A stretch of DNA of 64,000 nt. Origin: Pseudomonas sp. S09G 359. Its GTDB lineage: Bacteria > Pseudomonadota > Gammaproteobacteria > Pseudomonadales > Pseudomonadaceae. The stretch spans positions 266,501 to 330,500 of the forward strand of contig NZ_CP025263.1 of NCBI RefSeq assembly GCF_002843605.1, given 5' to 3'. Below the pieces are notes generated by a model. That model was not told where the DNA came from. It saw only the letters and a list, made by a program, of their open reading frames with translations, and made no database searches. The translations under genes and the position numbers were made by a program. Shown in pieces: positions 37,726-47,838 of the stretch (positions are counted from its first letter, which is position 1; each line of letters opens with the position of its first letter).

Positions 37726-38081
37726 AAAACCACCTGAAATTCTTAAAAGCAGCTCGCAGGCCCGGAAAACAAGGCCTGGCGAGGCTGGTTGAGCGGCCCG
37801 ACCGGCGCCGCTGCCTGGGTCAAGAGGCAGCCTATTGACCCTCGAAATCGAAAAAATCACGACAAGCGGGTGAAAAAAGCCCGGCAGTAAACGGTAACGA
37901 TCTGACGTTGCCCTGCACGAAGGCGCCGCATTATAACCAGCGTTCTGCTCTTGAGGGGTACTGCGCCCGTGGTTGTAGGACGCGGGTTCGCTGGCAGTAC
38001 AGGAAAAATCTGCTAACAATGCACACGGTGCGTATAACGGCAGCTACGCCATAATGCGCGCCGAGATAAGAGGAGCATCTA
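37726..38081. promoter_or_regulatory. Divergent tex/ompR intergenic region, 356 bp
   Basis: No gene seen. On the plus strand, TTGCCC (37908-37913) and TTATAA (37931-37936) are separated by 17 nt and could be an ompR promoter. An AGGAG-type ribosome site (AAGAGGAGC) precedes ompR. The tex-proximal half shows nothing I can name. Confidence 0.4.
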
Positions 38082-38822
38082 ATGAGCAGCACTGCACAAA
38101 CTGCTGAAGGCGAAAAAATTCTCATCGTTGATGACGATCCGGGGCTGAGCAGCCTGCTGGAGCGGTTTTTCAACTCCAAGGGCTATCGTGCCCGCGCGGT
38201 GCCGAACACCGAGCAGATGGACCGCCTGTTGGGGCGTGAAGTATTCAACCTGGTCGTACTCGACCTGATGTTGCCGGGCGAAGACGGCCTCACCGCCTGC
38301 AAACGCCTGCGCGGCGCAAACAACCAGATTCCGATCATCATGCTCACCGCCAAGGGTGATGAGCTGAGCCGCATCAAGGGCCTTGAACTGGGCGCTGATG
38401 ACTACCTGGCCAAGCCTTTCAACCCTGACGAGTTGATGGCCCGGGTCAAGGCCGTATTGCGCCGCCAGGCACCCCCGGTACCGGGCGCGCCGGGCAGCGA
38501 AGACGAAAGCGTCACCTTTGGCGACTACGAACTGTCGCTGGCCACTCGTGAGCTCAAGCGCGGCGACGAAGTGCACATGCTCACCACGGGTGAATTCGCG
38601 GTACTCAAGGCCCTGGTGATGAACGCGCGCCAGCCGCTGACCCGCGACAAGCTGATGAACCTGGCCCGTGGCCGGGAATGGGACGCCCTGGAGCGCTCCA
38701 TCGACGTGCAGATCTCCCGTCTGCGCAGGATGATCGAGCCGGACCCGTCCAAGCCACGGTATATACAGACGGTGTGGGGCGTGGGTTATGTGTTTGTGCC
38801 GGATGGCACCGCAACCAAGTGA
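38082..38822 (+). CDS. ompR: Two-component response regulator OmpR
   Basis: 246-aa DNA-binding response regulator. The receiver domain has the acidic pair Asp17-Asp18, phosphoacceptor Asp61 (VVLDLMLPGEDGL) and Lys in DDYLAKPFNPDEL. A winged-helix output domain follows at about 150-240 (TFGDYELSLATRELKRGDEVHMLTTGEFAVLKAL; recognition region DVQISRLRRMIEPDPSKPRYIQTVWGVGYVF). It is upstream of envZ, separated by 117 bp, and forms the osmotic/envelope two-component system. Orthology is supported by the pair arrangement. Confidence 0.92.
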   Translation: MSSTAQTAEGEKILIVDDDPGLSSLLERFFNSKGYRARAVPNTEQMDRLLGREVFNLVVLDLMLPGEDGLTACKRLRGANNQIPIIMLTAKGDELSRIKGLELGADDYLAKPFNPDELMARVKAVLRRQAPPVPGAPGSEDESVTFGDYELSLATRELKRGDEVHMLTTGEFAVLKALVMNARQPLTRDKLMNLARGREWDALERSIDVQISRLRRMIEPDPSKPRYIQTVWGVGYVFVPDGTATK

Positions 38823-38939
38823 CCGATGATTTGCAGGGGCGGGTATCCTGGCGTTTGGCTCCATGAGAGTCGACGGGATGCCCGGCGTCTGCAATTCTGC
38901 GAGCGCCGCTCATTCCTGCAAGGTGTTTAGCCGTCTTCT

Positions 38940-40253
38940 ATGAAAACCCCGTTGTGGTTCCCGCAAAGTTTCTTCTCCCGCACCCTTTGGCTGGTGCTGA
39001 TCGTCGTTCTGTTCTCCAAGGCACTCACGCTGGTTTATCTGCTGATGAACGAAGACGTGCTGGTGGATCGGCAGTACAGCCACGGTGTCGCCCTGACACT
39101 GCGGGCTTATTGGGCCGTAGACCCTGAAAATCGCGAAAAGGTAGCCAAGGCGTCGACGTTGATCCGAGTTGACGGCGCTGGCGTGCCGGAGGGCGAGCAG
39201 CACTGGCCCTACAGCGAGATCTACCAGCGCCAGATGCAGGCCGAGCTTGGGGATGACACCGAGGTGCGCTTGCGTATGCATGTTTCGCCTGCGCTGTGGG
39301 TGAGGGCGCCAAGCCTGGGCGATGCCTGGATCAAGGTGCCGCTGTACCCGCATCCGCTGCGGGGGCAGAAGATCTGGAACGTGCTGGGCTGGTTCCTGGC
39401 GATCGGGTTGCTTTCAACGGCGTCGGCGTGGATTTTCGTGCGCCAGCTCAACCAGCCGCTCAAGCGCCTGGTGTTTGCTGCACGCCAGTTGGGGCAGGGG
39501 CGCAGTGTGCGCCTGCCGGTCAGCGATACGCCCAGTGAGATGACCGAAGTCTACGGCGCGTTCAACCAGATGGCAGAGGACGTCGAACAGGCCGGGCGCG
39601 AACGCGAGCTGATGCTGGCGGGGGTGTCCCATGACCTGCGTACACCGTTGACGCGGTTGCGCCTGTCCCTGGAGTTGATGGGTAACCACACGGACCTCAC
39701 CGATGACATGGTGCGCGATATCGAGGACATGGACGCGATTCTCGACCAGTTCCTGGCGTTTATCCGCGATGGCCGCGATGAGGTTGTGGAAGAAGTCGAC
39801 CTGACGGACCTGGTGCGTGAAGTGGTGGCGCCCTACAACCAGAACGGCGAACAGGTGCGGATGCGCCTTGAACCGATCCAGCCATTTGCGTTGCGCAGGG
39901 TCTCGATGAAGCGCCTGTTGAACAACCTGATCGGCAACGCCTTGCACCACGCCGGTTCCGATGTGGAAGTGGCGGCGTACGTGTCCGGTGACAGTGCGGC
40001 GCCTTACGTGGTGCTGAGTGTGATGGACCGAGGGGCGGGCATCGACCCGGATGAACTGGAAGGCATCTTCAACCCCTTCACCCGTGGCGACCGTGCCCGG
40101 GGTGGCAAGGGCACCGGTCTGGGCCTGGCGATTGTGCGGCGGATTGCGTCGATGCACGGCGGCAATGTTGAGTTGCGCAATCGTGAGGAAGGCGGCTTGG
40201 AAGCGCGGGTGCGTTTGCCGCTCGGCTTGATGCTGCCCAGAGACGCGGTCTAA
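38940..40253 (+). CDS. envZ: Osmosensor histidine kinase EnvZ
   Basis: 437-aa inner-membrane sensor kinase: TM1 at about residues 16-36, a periplasmic sensor segment, TM2 at about 145-165, HAMP (RQLNQPLKRLVFAARQLGQGRSVRLP), and dimerisation H-box with His231 (SHDLRTPLTR). The kinase domain has an N-box (NNLIGNALHHAG), DRGAGIDPDEL and GTGLGLAIVRR. The periplasmic segment is shorter than in many sensor kinases. It partners with ompR immediately upstream. A compact REP follows. Confidence 0.92.
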   Translation: MKTPLWFPQSFFSRTLWLVLIVVLFSKALTLVYLLMNEDVLVDRQYSHGVALTLRAYWAVDPENREKVAKASTLIRVDGAGVPEGEQHWPYSEIYQRQMQAELGDDTEVRLRMHVSPALWVRAPSLGDAWIKVPLYPHPLRGQKIWNVLGWFLAIGLLSTASAWIFVRQLNQPLKRLVFAARQLGQGRSVRLPVSDTPSEMTEVYGAFNQMAEDVEQAGRERELMLAGVSHDLRTPLTRLRLSLELMGNHTDLTDDMVRDIEDMDAILDQFLAFIRDGRDEVVEEVDLTDLVREVVAPYNQNGEQVRMRLEPIQPFALRRVSMKRLLNNLIGNALHHAGSDVEVAAYVSGDSAAPYVVLSVMDRGAGIDPDELEGIFNPFTRGDRARGGKGTGLGLAIVRRIASMHGGNVELRNREEGGLEARVRLPLGLMLPRDAV

Positions 40254-40270
40254 CAAGCAACAAATATCAA

Positions 40271-40317
40271 AATGTGGGAGGGGGCAAGTCGAATCGTCGC
40301 ACCGCCCCTCCCACATT
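40271..40317. repeat. 47-nt compact REP hairpin with 15-nt insertion (inverse copy)
   Basis: Exact reverse complement of the element at 29455-29501, including the 15-nt insertion and CTTG. It lies between envZ and rimK, which are convergent, and may terminate both transcripts. Confidence 0.9.
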
Positions 40318-40346
40318 TAGTTATGTAGTGTCAGTGGGAGCGGTTG

Positions 40347-41252
40347 TTAACCCTTACCCTTGGTCCGAGTCATATTCGGCCCACCATTCTTCTCCAGATG
40401 TTGAATGATGATGCCCGCCACATCCTTACCCGTGGTGGTCTCGATGCCTTCCAGGCCCGGGGATGAATTCACCTCCATCACCAGCGGCCCGTGGTTGGAG
40501 CGCAGGATATCCACACCCGCCACGGCCAACCCCATGACCTTGGCAGCCCGCAGCGCGGTCATGCGTTCCTCCGGGGTGATCTTGATCAGGCTGGCGCTGC
40601 CGCCACGGTGAAGGTTGGAGCGGAACTCCCCCGGCTTGGCCTGGCGCTTCATCGCTGCAATCACTTTGTCGCCGACCACGAAGCAACGGATATCCGCACC
40701 GCCGGCTTCCTTGATGTATTCCTGCACCATGATGTTCTGCTTCAGGCCCATGAACGCCTCGATCACCGACTCAGCGGCCGTCGCGGTTTCACACAGCACC
40801 ACACCGATGCCCTGGGTGCCTTCCAGCACCTTGATCACCAATGGGGCGCCGTTGACCATCTCGATCAGGTCCGGAATGTCATCCGGGGAGTGGGCAAAAC
40901 CGGTCACCGGCAGGCCGATGCCCCTGCGCGACAGCAGTTGCAGCGAGCGCAGCTTGTCCCGCGAGCGCGCAATGGCTACGGATTCATTGAGGGGGAACAC
41001 GCCCATCATTTCAAACTGGCGCAATACCGCGCAGCCATAGAACGTCACCGAAGCGCCAATCCGCGGGATCACCGCATCGAAGCCTTCCAGCGGCTTGCCC
41101 CGGTAGTGGATCTGCGGTTTGTGGCTGGCAATGTTCATATAGGCACGCAACGTGTCGATCACCACCATTTCATGGCCACGTTCGGTGCCGGCCTCGACCA
41201 GGCGGCGGGTGGAATACAGACGCGGGTTACGCGACAGCACAGCAATCTTCAT
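40347..41252 (-). CDS. rimK: Ribosomal protein S6 modification enzyme RimK
   Basis: ATP-grasp ligase that adds glutamates to the C-terminus of ribosomal protein S6 (RpsF), 301 aa. Family landmarks: [21 protein letters not shown], an ATP-grasp loop with [15 protein letters not shown], and the metal/nucleotide region [24 protein letters not shown]. In P. fluorescens RimK activity is controlled by c-di-GMP and by RimA/RimB (established). It is the last gene of the rimA-rimB-rimK operon, with a four-base overlap with rimB. Confidence 0.92.
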   Translation of the reverse strand: MKIAVLSRNPRLYSTRRLVEAGTERGHEMVVIDTLRAYMNIASHKPQIHYRGKPLEGFDAVIPRIGASVTFYGCAVLRQFEMMGVFPLNESVAIARSRDKLRSLQLLSRRGIGLPVTGFAHSPDDIPDLIEMVNGAPLVIKVLEGTQGIGVVLCETATAAESVIEAFMGLKQNIMVQEYIKEAGGADIRCFVVGDKVIAAMKRQAKPGEFRSNLHRGGSASLIKITPEERMTALRAAKVMGLAVAGVDILRSNHGPLVMEVNSSPGLEGIETTTGKDVAGIIIQHLEKNGGPNMTRTKGKG

Positions 41253-41731
41253 GCAGCACCTGGGACAGAAATAGTAGAGACCGGGAACACCGGCTTGTCT
41301 TGAACGTACTTGACGCCGGGGTTGACCACCAGATGGCCGTCAATCAGCGCCTTGGAACCCAGCAGCAGCCGGTAACGCATGGCTTTGCGGCAGGCCAGGG
41401 TGAACTCCACCCGCCATACCCGATCACCCAGCGCCAGGGTGGTGCTGATCACATAGCGCACCTGAGCATGGCCGTTGGAGCTCTTGATGGTTTTCATCGT
41501 CACCAGGGGCGCTTCGCAGCGGCGGTGACGCAGTTGCACCACGCTGCCCAGGTGCGCGGTAAAGCGCACCCACTTTTCACCGTCGCGCTCAAACGGCTCG
41601 ATGTCGGTGGCGTGCAGGCTGGAGGTACTGGCACCGGTGTCGATCTTCGCGCGCAGGCCAGCCACTCCCAGGTCGGGAAGTGCCACCCACTCACGCAGAC
41701 CCACAACGGTCAAATGGTCAAATGTCTTCAA
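41249..41731 (-). CDS. rimB: RimB, retropepsin-like/zinc-protease-family regulator of RimK
   Basis: 160 aa, with the aspartyl-protease-like motif [13 protein letters not shown] (active-site Asp near residue 31), of the family labelled ATP-dependent zinc protease (PF05618). The P. fluorescens RimB is known to act with RimK and RimA in S6 modification. The start is a TTG at 41731 with no strong ribosome site, 13 nt after the rimA stop, suggesting translational coupling. It overlaps rimK's start. Symbol from operon context and motif. Confidence 0.85.
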   Translation of the reverse strand: MKTFDHLTVVGLREWVALPDLGVAGLRAKIDTGASTSSLHATDIEPFERDGEKWVRFTAHLGSVVQLRHRRCEAPLVTMKTIKSSNGHAQVRYVISTTLALGDRVWRVEFTLACRKAMRYRLLLGSKALIDGHLVVNPGVKYVQDKPVFPVSTISVPGAA

Positions 41732-41744
41732 TATGGGTAACCGG

Positions 41745-42524
41745 TCAATTTGCCCAGGCGCGCGGAGATACCTCGGCCAGGGCTTTGAATGCGGGCCTGG
41801 CGAACCAGTAGCCCTGCATCAGAAATATTCCACAGTCGGACAGGAAATCGCGCTCGCCGGCACTTTCGATGCCTTCGGCGATGACAGTAACCCCCAACTG
41901 CTCACAGATTGTGACAATCCCCTGGACGATCACCTGACGGACACGATCCTGGTCGACATCGCGGATCAGCGCCATGTCGAGTTTGATCAAGTCAGGTTGG
42001 AAATCGGCCAGCAGATTCAGCCCCGAATAGCCCGCGCCGAAATCGTCGATGGCGGTCTTGAAACCGAATTCGCGATATTCACGCAGAATATTCGTCAAAT
42101 GGCGATAGTTATCTACATGCTCGCTTTCCAGCGTCTCGAAAATCAGCTGGTCAAGTGGAAAATTGTGCGCGCGAGCCGCCTCCAGGGTGCTGCGAATGCA
42201 CAGCTCCGGGCGGTACACGGCGTTGGGCATGAAGTTGATGGAAAGGTGCGTTTGCATCCCCAGGGCTGCAGCCATGGCAATCGCCTGGGTACGGCAGCGC
42301 TGGTCGAAGCGGTAGCGATTGCTGTCGTTGACCTGCTCCAGTACCGACATTGCCCCTTCGCCATTGACGCCGCGCACCAGGGCTTCGTTGGCAAAAATCG
42401 AATGGTCCCGAAGGTCTACGATTGGCTGGTAGGCAAAAGCGAAATCGAAACCCAGAGGCTCGCTTTGCTGGCACCCCACGCACCGTTGGTTAGGCGAGGT
42501 GAGTGAAACGGGAAAGTCGGTCAC
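41745..42524 (-). CDS. rimA: RimA, EAL-domain cyclic-di-GMP phosphodiesterase
   Basis: 259 aa, a single EAL domain preceded by only a short N-terminal segment containing Cys15 and Cys18 (CVGC). Catalytic features present: EAL at residues 47-49 (NEALVRG), Glu130 in FETLES, DDFGAGYSG at 160-168, Lys181 (LIKLDM) and EGIE at 217-220, so it looks active. In P. fluorescens, RimA is the phosphodiesterase that modulates RimK. It is the first gene of the operon and is divergent from hslR. Confidence 0.87.
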   Translation of the reverse strand: MTDFPVSLTSPNQRCVGCQQSEPLGFDFAFAYQPIVDLRDHSIFANEALVRGVNGEGAMSVLEQVNDSNRYRFDQRCRTQAIAMAAALGMQTHLSINFMPNAVYRPELCIRSTLEAARAHNFPLDQLIFETLESEHVDNYRHLTNILREYREFGFKTAIDDFGAGYSGLNLLADFQPDLIKLDMALIRDVDQDRVRQVIVQGIVTICEQLGVTVIAEGIESAGERDFLSDCGIFLMQGYWFARPAFKALAEVSPRAWAN

Positions 42525-42640
42525 GGTGAATCCTCGCGAAAACAGGATGCTACCTGGCGTATCTTAGGTGAGCCTTGGGGTTTATGCGTCGAAGGGTTTC
42601 AACGTTAAAGTTGCGACATTTTTCAGAGCGAGGAATTCAA

Positions 42641-43048
42641 GTGGCTCAAAAGCAGGAAGAGGAAGAAAAGGTCCGTTTGGACAAGTGGCTGTGGGCGGCG
42701 CGGTTCTTTAAAACCCGTGCCTTGGCCAAGGCCGCCATTGAGAGCGGCAAGGTGCACCATCGCGGTGAGCGCTGCAAGCCAGGCAAGGAACCGCGCGTCG
42801 GAGACGAGTTTCAGATTCGCACAGGGTTTGATGAAAAGACCGTTGTGGTCCAGGCCCTGTCGATCGTGCGCCGGGGTGCGCCCGAGGCGCAGGCTTTGTA
42901 TGCAGAGACTGAAGCGAGCATCGCCAAGCGCGAAAATGCTGCCGCCATGCGCAAAGCCGGGGCTACCGGCATGACCACCGATGGCAAACCGAGCAAGAAG
43001 CAACGCCGCGACCTGTTCAAGTTTCGCGGCAGTGGCAACGATGACTAG
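42641..43048 (+). CDS. hslR: Heat-shock protein Hsp15, S4-domain ribosome-associated factor
   Basis: 135-aa RNA-binding protein with an S4 domain (VRLDKWLWAARFFKTRALAKAAIESGKVHHRGERCKPGKEPRVGDEFQI) and a basic tail. Hsp15 binds free 50S subunits carrying nascent chains (established in E. coli). The start is GTG at 42641 with GAGGA seven nt upstream. An ATG at 42575 gives an unlikely extension. Divergent from rimA. Confidence 0.88.
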   Translation: MAQKQEEEEKVRLDKWLWAARFFKTRALAKAAIESGKVHHRGERCKPGKEPRVGDEFQIRTGFDEKTVVVQALSIVRRGAPEAQALYAETEASIAKRENAAAMRKAGATGMTTDGKPSKKQRRDLFKFRGSGNDD

Positions 43049-43103
43049 TTTGTGTGGCGAGGGTTGTTCGTAGGCTAAAGAGCTTATGCGGCAAGCACGC
43101 TTA

Positions 43104-43235
43104 TGTGGCGAGCGGGCTTGCCCGCGTTAGGCTGCGCAGCAGCCCCAAAACCTGGCGGCCGGTTTTGCCTGACACTTCGCGTCAACCTTTCTGGGGGCGC
43201 TTCGCACCCCAGCGCGGGCAAGCCCGCTCGCCACA
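43104..43235. repeat. Long REP pair, GTGGCGAGCGGGC type
   Basis: TGTGGCGAGCGGGCTTGCCC on the left is mirrored by GGGCAAGCCCGCTCGCCACA on the right, 132 nt in all. The loop is unusually long and includes GGCTGCGCAGCAGCC and GGGGGCGCTTCGCACCCC hairpins. Located between the convergent hslR and PAP2 genes. Confidence 0.85.
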
Positions 43236-43266
43236 GAAAATCTTCAGCCGGCCACCATGCCACAGG

Positions 43267-44070
43267 TTATTGCGCTGCTCTCACAACGCTCAGCCGGCTG
43301 ATCAGGGGCACTCGCTGAAACAGCCCGAACACCGGCGCTGTCACCCGCAGCAACACCGCCGTTACCTTCGCGGCAAACGGCGTGTAATAACCCCAGCCCA
43401 ACGCCAGCAGGGCCAGCAGCACGCCGCCGATATAGTCGTCCTGCCCCCAGTGCGCGCCCGCCACCAGCCGTGGCAGCATGAACAACAGCGCCAGGCCCCA
43501 GATCACCAGCACCTGGCCGATGCGCTTGGCAAACACCGTCATGAACATCCCCCAGATCAGCAGCACCGAGGCATGGTCCCCAGGGAAGCTTTGGCTCGAG
43601 CGGTCCTTCAACTCCCAGGTCTTCTCCAGCCCGGGGAAATAGTCGCTCATCTGGATCGCCCCGCTGATCACCATCGACGGGCTGCTGTGTTGCCAGCCCA
43701 TCTGCGCCGCGAGTTTGGAAAACAGCATGCGGATAAACAACAGCAGCAACAAAATGCCGACAAAACCTAACACCGCCTGGCGCACCTGCACGGCGTTGAA
43801 TACCCAATCGCCGCGGATCAACAGCAACAACAGAATCACGCCGACCACTGCATCAAACGGCCGCAAACTGGCCACGGCCCATACGTGTAGCCATGTTGAG
43901 CTGCTGGCCAGCGGGTCATTGAGCAGATGAAACAGCCACTCGTCGAAAATCACACACAGCATCTGCCCCGTGGGCCACAGCCAAAAACACAGCAGCCCGA
44001 TAGCGAGTAGATTGCAAAGCGCCCAGCGCCGGAGGTTCCACTTGGCTTGGAACAAACCCGGATTGTTCAT
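43267..44070 (-). CDS. PAP2-family membrane phosphatase
   Basis: 267 aa with six hydrophobic segments. The PAP2 catalytic motifs are KDRSSQSFPGDHAS (first His near residue 152) and RLVAGAHWGQDD (second His). This family dephosphorylates lipid phosphates such as undecaprenyl pyrophosphate or lipid A. Which one it is cannot be told here. The start at 44070 has GAGG just upstream. An in-frame TTG at 44091 is less likely. Confidence 0.85.
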   Translation of the reverse strand: MNNPGLFQAKWNLRRWALCNLLAIGLLCFWLWPTGQMLCVIFDEWLFHLLNDPLASSSTWLHVWAVASLRPFDAVVGVILLLLLIRGDWVFNAVQVRQAVLGFVGILLLLLFIRMLFSKLAAQMGWQHSSPSMVISGAIQMSDYFPGLEKTWELKDRSSQSFPGDHASVLLIWGMFMTVFAKRIGQVLVIWGLALLFMLPRLVAGAHWGQDDYIGGVLLALLALGWGYYTPFAAKVTAVLLRVTAPVFGLFQRVPLISRLSVVRAAQ

Positions 44071-44195
44071 AAACTGTCCCTCATCGCTCAATTAAGCTCT
44101 CTGTTTCCCGGAGAAAGCCGCACCAAATCGGTGCTAAAGCGTCTAATTTTATAAACCTTGTAATCAATTTGTCATCAATTCAGATACCCAGACCT

Positions 44196-45098
44196 ATGAC
44201 TGATCTACCGGATACCGACTTCACCCAACGCTTCATCTTCGACGAGAACGACGCCCGCGGCGAACTGGTCTCGCTGGAGCGCAGCTATGCCGAAGTCCTC
44301 GCCAAGCACCCCTATCCGGAGCCGGTCGCGCAACTGCTCGGTGAGTTGATGGCGGCGGCTGCGCTGCTGGTAGGCACGATGAAATTCGATGGTTTGCTGA
44401 TCTTGCAGGCCCGCTCCGAAGGCCCGGTGCCGATGCTGATGATCGAGTGCTCCAGCGAGCGTGAAATCCGTGGCCTGGCCCGTTATGACGCCGACTTGAT
44501 CGCCCCGGATGCCACCCTTGCCGACCTGATGGCCAACGGCGTGCTGGCGATCACCGTCGACCCGACTGAAGGCCAGCGCTACCAGGGCATCGTCGACCTC
44601 GACGGCGAAACCCTGTCGGACTGCTTCACCAACTATTTCGTGATGTCCCAGCAAGTTGGCACCAAGTTCTGGCTCAATGCCGACGGCAAGCGCGCCCGCG
44701 GCCTGTTGCTGCAGCAATTGCCCGCTGACCGCATCAAGGACGACGATGAGCGTACCGATAGCTGGCGCAAGCTGACCGCCCTGGCCGGCACCCTGACCGC
44801 CGAAGAGCTGCTGGGCCTGAACAACGAAACCATCCTGCACCGCCTGTATCACGAAGAGGCTGTGCGCCTGTTCGACGAGCAGTCGCTGCGCTTCAACTGC
44901 AGCTGCTCCCGTGAGCGCTCGGCCAACGCCCTGGTCAGCCTGGGCCTGGAAGATGCGCAGAACCTTGTAGTGGAACACGGCGGGCATATCGAGATTGACT
45001 GCCAGTTCTGCAACCAGCGCTACCTGTTCGATGCCGCCGATGTCAGCCAATTGTTCGCCGGCGCAGGCATCGACACGCCTTCCGATACCCGCCACTAA
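44196..45098 (+). CDS. hslO: Redox-activated chaperone Hsp33
   Basis: 300-aa holdase chaperone, activated by disulfide formation. The C-terminal zinc centre is visible: CSCSRERS and [10 protein letters not shown] (C-X-C and C-X2-C). Start at 44196 ([25 protein letters not shown]) because the conserved N-terminus begins there; an upstream ATG at 44169 would add nine unlike residues. It lies next to hslR, though here separated by the PAP2 gene, and just before pckA. Confidence 0.9.
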   Translation: MTDLPDTDFTQRFIFDENDARGELVSLERSYAEVLAKHPYPEPVAQLLGELMAAAALLVGTMKFDGLLILQARSEGPVPMLMIECSSEREIRGLARYDADLIAPDATLADLMANGVLAITVDPTEGQRYQGIVDLDGETLSDCFTNYFVMSQQVGTKFWLNADGKRARGLLLQQLPADRIKDDDERTDSWRKLTALAGTLTAEELLGLNNETILHRLYHEEAVRLFDEQSLRFNCSCSRERSANALVSLGLEDAQNLVVEHGGHIEIDCQFCNQRYLFDAADVSQLFAGAGIDTPSDTRH

Positions 45099-45277
45099 AA
45101 CGTTTAAGCACAGGTAAATCACCTGACGAATGCCGGATTAGCGCTGTTCTGACGGGAGGGCCCTACTCTTTTTGGGCTTTTCTGGCATAATCCGGCCCAC
45201 TTTTTTCGCGGTAGTAGTGCGCAACTTTCTACTACAAAACGTTTGGAGCACTCGGCCATAGGCCGACGGGGAACCTC

Positions 45278-46819
45278 ATGACGCAAGCCAATAACGCCGT
45301 ATACACCGATCTGAGTGTTGACGATCTGGTCAAAGAAGCCCTGCAGCGCGGTGAAGGCGTGCTTGCCGATACTGGCGCGCTGGTTGTAGAAACCGGTCAC
45401 CGTACCGGCCGTTCGCCAGTTGACCGCTTCATCGTTGAAGAGCCTTCCACCCAGGACGCCATCGCCTGGGGCCCGATCAACCGCAAGTTCCCGGCCGACA
45501 AGTTCGACGCCCTGTGGGCTCGCGTCGAGGCATTCAACAACGCGCAAGAGCACTTCGTTTCCCACGTTCACGTAGGGGCTGCAGAAGACCACTACCTGGC
45601 CGTTAAAATGACCACCCAGACTGCCTGGCAGAACCTGTTCGGTCGTTGCCTGTTCATCAACCCGGCCCAATACAACCCGGCCGGCCGTGAAGAATGGCAA
45701 GTGCTCAACGTGGCCAACTTCGAATGCGTGCCTGAGCGTGACGGCACCAACTCCGACGGTTGCGTGATCCTCAACTTCGCCCAGAAAAAAGTGCTGATCG
45801 CTGGCATGCGTTACGCCGGTGAAATGAAGAAAGCCATGTTCTCGGTGCAGAACTTCCTGCTGCCGGCTTCCGACGTACTGCCGATGCATTGCGCCGCCAA
45901 CATCGGCGAAGCAGGCGACGTGACTCTGTTCTTCGGCCTGTCCGGCACCGGTAAAACCACCCTGTCCGCCGACGAAAGCCGTTACCTGATCGGCGACGAC
46001 GAACACGGCTGGGGTGAAGGCGTAGTGTTCAACATCGAAGGCGGTTGCTATGCCAAGTGCATCGACCTGTCCGAGAAGAACGAGCCGGTTATCTGGAAAG
46101 CCATCAAGCACGGTGCCGTGCTGGAAAACGTGGTAATCGACGATGCCAAGCACGCCGACTACACCAACGTCAGCCTGACCCAGAACAGCCGCGCTGCCTA
46201 CCCGCTGGAGCACGTTGCCAAGCGTTCCGAGAAGAACCTGGGCGGCGAGCCAAACGCTGTGATCTTCCTGACCTGCGACCTGACTGGCGTACTGCCGCCG
46301 GTGTCGATCCTCAGCGAAGAGCAAGCGGCCTACCACTTCCTGTCCGGCTACACCGCACTGGTGGGCTCGACCGAAATGGGTTCCGGCGGCGGCATCAAGT
46401 CGACCTTCTCCACCTGCTTCGGCGCGCCATTCTTCCCACGCCCGGCTGGCGAATACGCAGAGCTGCTGATCAAGCGCATCCGCGGCTTCGGCTCCAAGGT
46501 CTACCTGGTTAACACCGGCTGGACCGGCGGCGGCTACGGCGTCGGCAACCGCTTCAACATCCCGACCACTCGCGGCGTCATCGCAGCGATCCAGAGCGGC
46601 GCGTTGATCGGTGCACAAACCGAACACCTCGACACCATCAACCTCGACGTGCCATTGGCCGTACCGGGTGTTGAAACCGGCCTGTTGAACCCACGTAACA
46701 CCTGGGCTGACAAAGCTGCCTACGACGAAGCCGCGAAAGCGCTGGCCGGTCTGTTCATCGAGAACTTCAAGAAGTTTGAAGTGAGCGATGCGATCAAGGC
46801 TGCGGGTCCGAAGTTGTAA
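45278..46819 (+). CDS. pckA: Phosphoenolpyruvate carboxykinase (ATP)
   Basis: Gluconeogenic enzyme converting oxaloacetate and ATP to phosphoenolpyruvate, 513 aa, full length. Key sites: [11 protein letters not shown], the kinase P-loop [16 protein letters not shown], the metal-binding [21 protein letters not shown], and [17 protein letters not shown] site precedes the ATG. A rho-independent terminator follows 15 bp after the stop, so it is monocistronic. Codon use looks like that of a highly expressed gene. Confidence 0.94.
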   Translation: MTQANNAVYTDLSVDDLVKEALQRGEGVLADTGALVVETGHRTGRSPVDRFIVEEPSTQDAIAWGPINRKFPADKFDALWARVEAFNNAQEHFVSHVHVGAAEDHYLAVKMTTQTAWQNLFGRCLFINPAQYNPAGREEWQVLNVANFECVPERDGTNSDGCVILNFAQKKVLIAGMRYAGEMKKAMFSVQNFLLPASDVLPMHCAANIGEAGDVTLFFGLSGTGKTTLSADESRYLIGDDEHGWGEGVVFNIEGGCYAKCIDLSEKNEPVIWKAIKHGAVLENVVIDDAKHADYTNVSLTQNSRAAYPLEHVAKRSEKNLGGEPNAVIFLTCDLTGVLPPVSILSEEQAAYHFLSGYTALVGSTEMGSGGGIKSTFSTCFGAPFFPRPAGEYAELLIKRIRGFGSKVYLVNTGWTGGGYGVGNRFNIPTTRGVIAAIQSGALIGAQTEHLDTINLDVPLAVPGVETGLLNPRNTWADKAAYDEAAKALAGLFIENFKKFEVSDAIKAAGPKL

Positions 46820-46834
46820 GAATCGGATGCTGTT

Positions 46835-46863
46835 AAAAAGCCGCCCTTAGGGGCGGCTTTTTT
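46835..46863 (+). terminator. Rho-independent terminator of pckA
   Basis: A 12-bp stem AAAAAGCCGCCC/GGGCGGCTTTTT with loop TTAG, followed by TTTTG. Because its left arm is A-rich it may also serve the convergent permease gene, whose stop is only 13 bp away. Confidence 0.87.
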
Positions 46864-46875
46864 GTGCGTGCTGGC

Positions 46876-47739
46876 TCAGTGTGCGATGTGCAAAACCACC
46901 GCCCCAACCAACACCAGCACAACCCCCAGCACCTGCACCGCCGACAACCTCTCCTTGAAAAACACAAACCCCAGAATCGCCGCAATCCCACCCGACAACG
47001 TACTGATCACCGTCACCACCGACACCGACCCGGCCATCGCGCCCCACGAAAATGCCGAGAAGCCCCCCAGGTTCATCAGGCTTGCGCCGGTCAGCGTTGC
47101 GCAGTTCTTCAGCGGCGGGATCTTCAGGCCGTCTTTGATTTTCAGCACCATCACCACCAGCACGCACAGGCCTACCAGGTAACCGAGCCAGAGCATGGTG
47201 ATCGGCCCCAGCGCAGGCAGTGTGTAGCGGCCCTGCAGCCAGAAGCTGGTGCCGTACAGCATCGCCGCGAGCATGGCGTAGGCGATGGCGCGGTTCGAGC
47301 TGGTGTGCGGGACGCCATTGTCTTTGTGAATGCTGGAGAGGATCACGCCGATGACGCACAGGGCGATGCAGCCGAGTTGGACCACGCTGATGTGTTCGCC
47401 ACTGGCCCACGACAGCAGGGTGGTGACAACGCCGTAGGAGGTCACCAGCGGCGCGACGATGGCGGCTTTGCCCAGGGCGAAGGCCTTGGACAGCGCCAGG
47501 GCGCCGGAGACGGTGAACAGCGCGGCGGCGATGCCCATCAACCAGACGCTCAGCGGGGCATCGAGGGCTTTTAACAGGAAGGCAGGGAAGATGGCCAGCA
47601 GCAGGGTCATGATCAGGAAGCCAAGGGCCTGGCCGAAGTACACCGCGCGTTTAACGCCTACGGCGCGGGCATTGAGGCCCACGAGAAAATCCGTACCGCC
47701 CCAGAGCAGGGCGGCCAGCAGGCCCATCATTACGTCCAT
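46876..47739 (-). CDS. EamA/DMT-family drug/metabolite transporter
   Basis: 287 aa, ten likely membrane helices in two EamA halves (MGLLAALLWGGTDFLVGLN opens the first; NRAIAYAMLAAMLYGTSFWLQG opens the second). The WGGTDF and ALSKAFALGKAAIVAPLVTSYGVVTTLLS segments are typical of this permease family. Substrate unknown. It is convergent with pckA. Confidence 0.85.
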   Translation of the reverse strand: MDVMMGLLAALLWGGTDFLVGLNARAVGVKRAVYFGQALGFLIMTLLLAIFPAFLLKALDAPLSVWLMGIAAALFTVSGALALSKAFALGKAAIVAPLVTSYGVVTTLLSWASGEHISVVQLGCIALCVIGVILSSIHKDNGVPHTSSNRAIAYAMLAAMLYGTSFWLQGRYTLPALGPITMLWLGYLVGLCVLVVMVLKIKDGLKIPPLKNCATLTGASLMNLGGFSAFSWGAMAGSVSVVTVISTLSGGIAAILGFVFFKERLSAVQVLGVVLVLVGAVVLHIAH

Positions 47740-47774
47740 GTAAGGTCCTTGTCCGATTTAGCGCAGAACTAATC

Positions 47775-47806
47775 AATGTGGGAGGGGGCAAGCCCCCTCC
47801 CACATT
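47775..47806. repeat. 32-nt perfect REP hairpin without insertion
   Basis: AATGTGGGAGGGGGC-AA-GCCCCCTCCCACATT, a collapsed REP. It equals the 47-nt elements at 29455 and 40271 minus their 15-nt insertion. Confidence 0.87.
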
Positions 47807-47838
47807 TGAATGTCGGTGAGGCTGGAGTTTGTGTTTAC

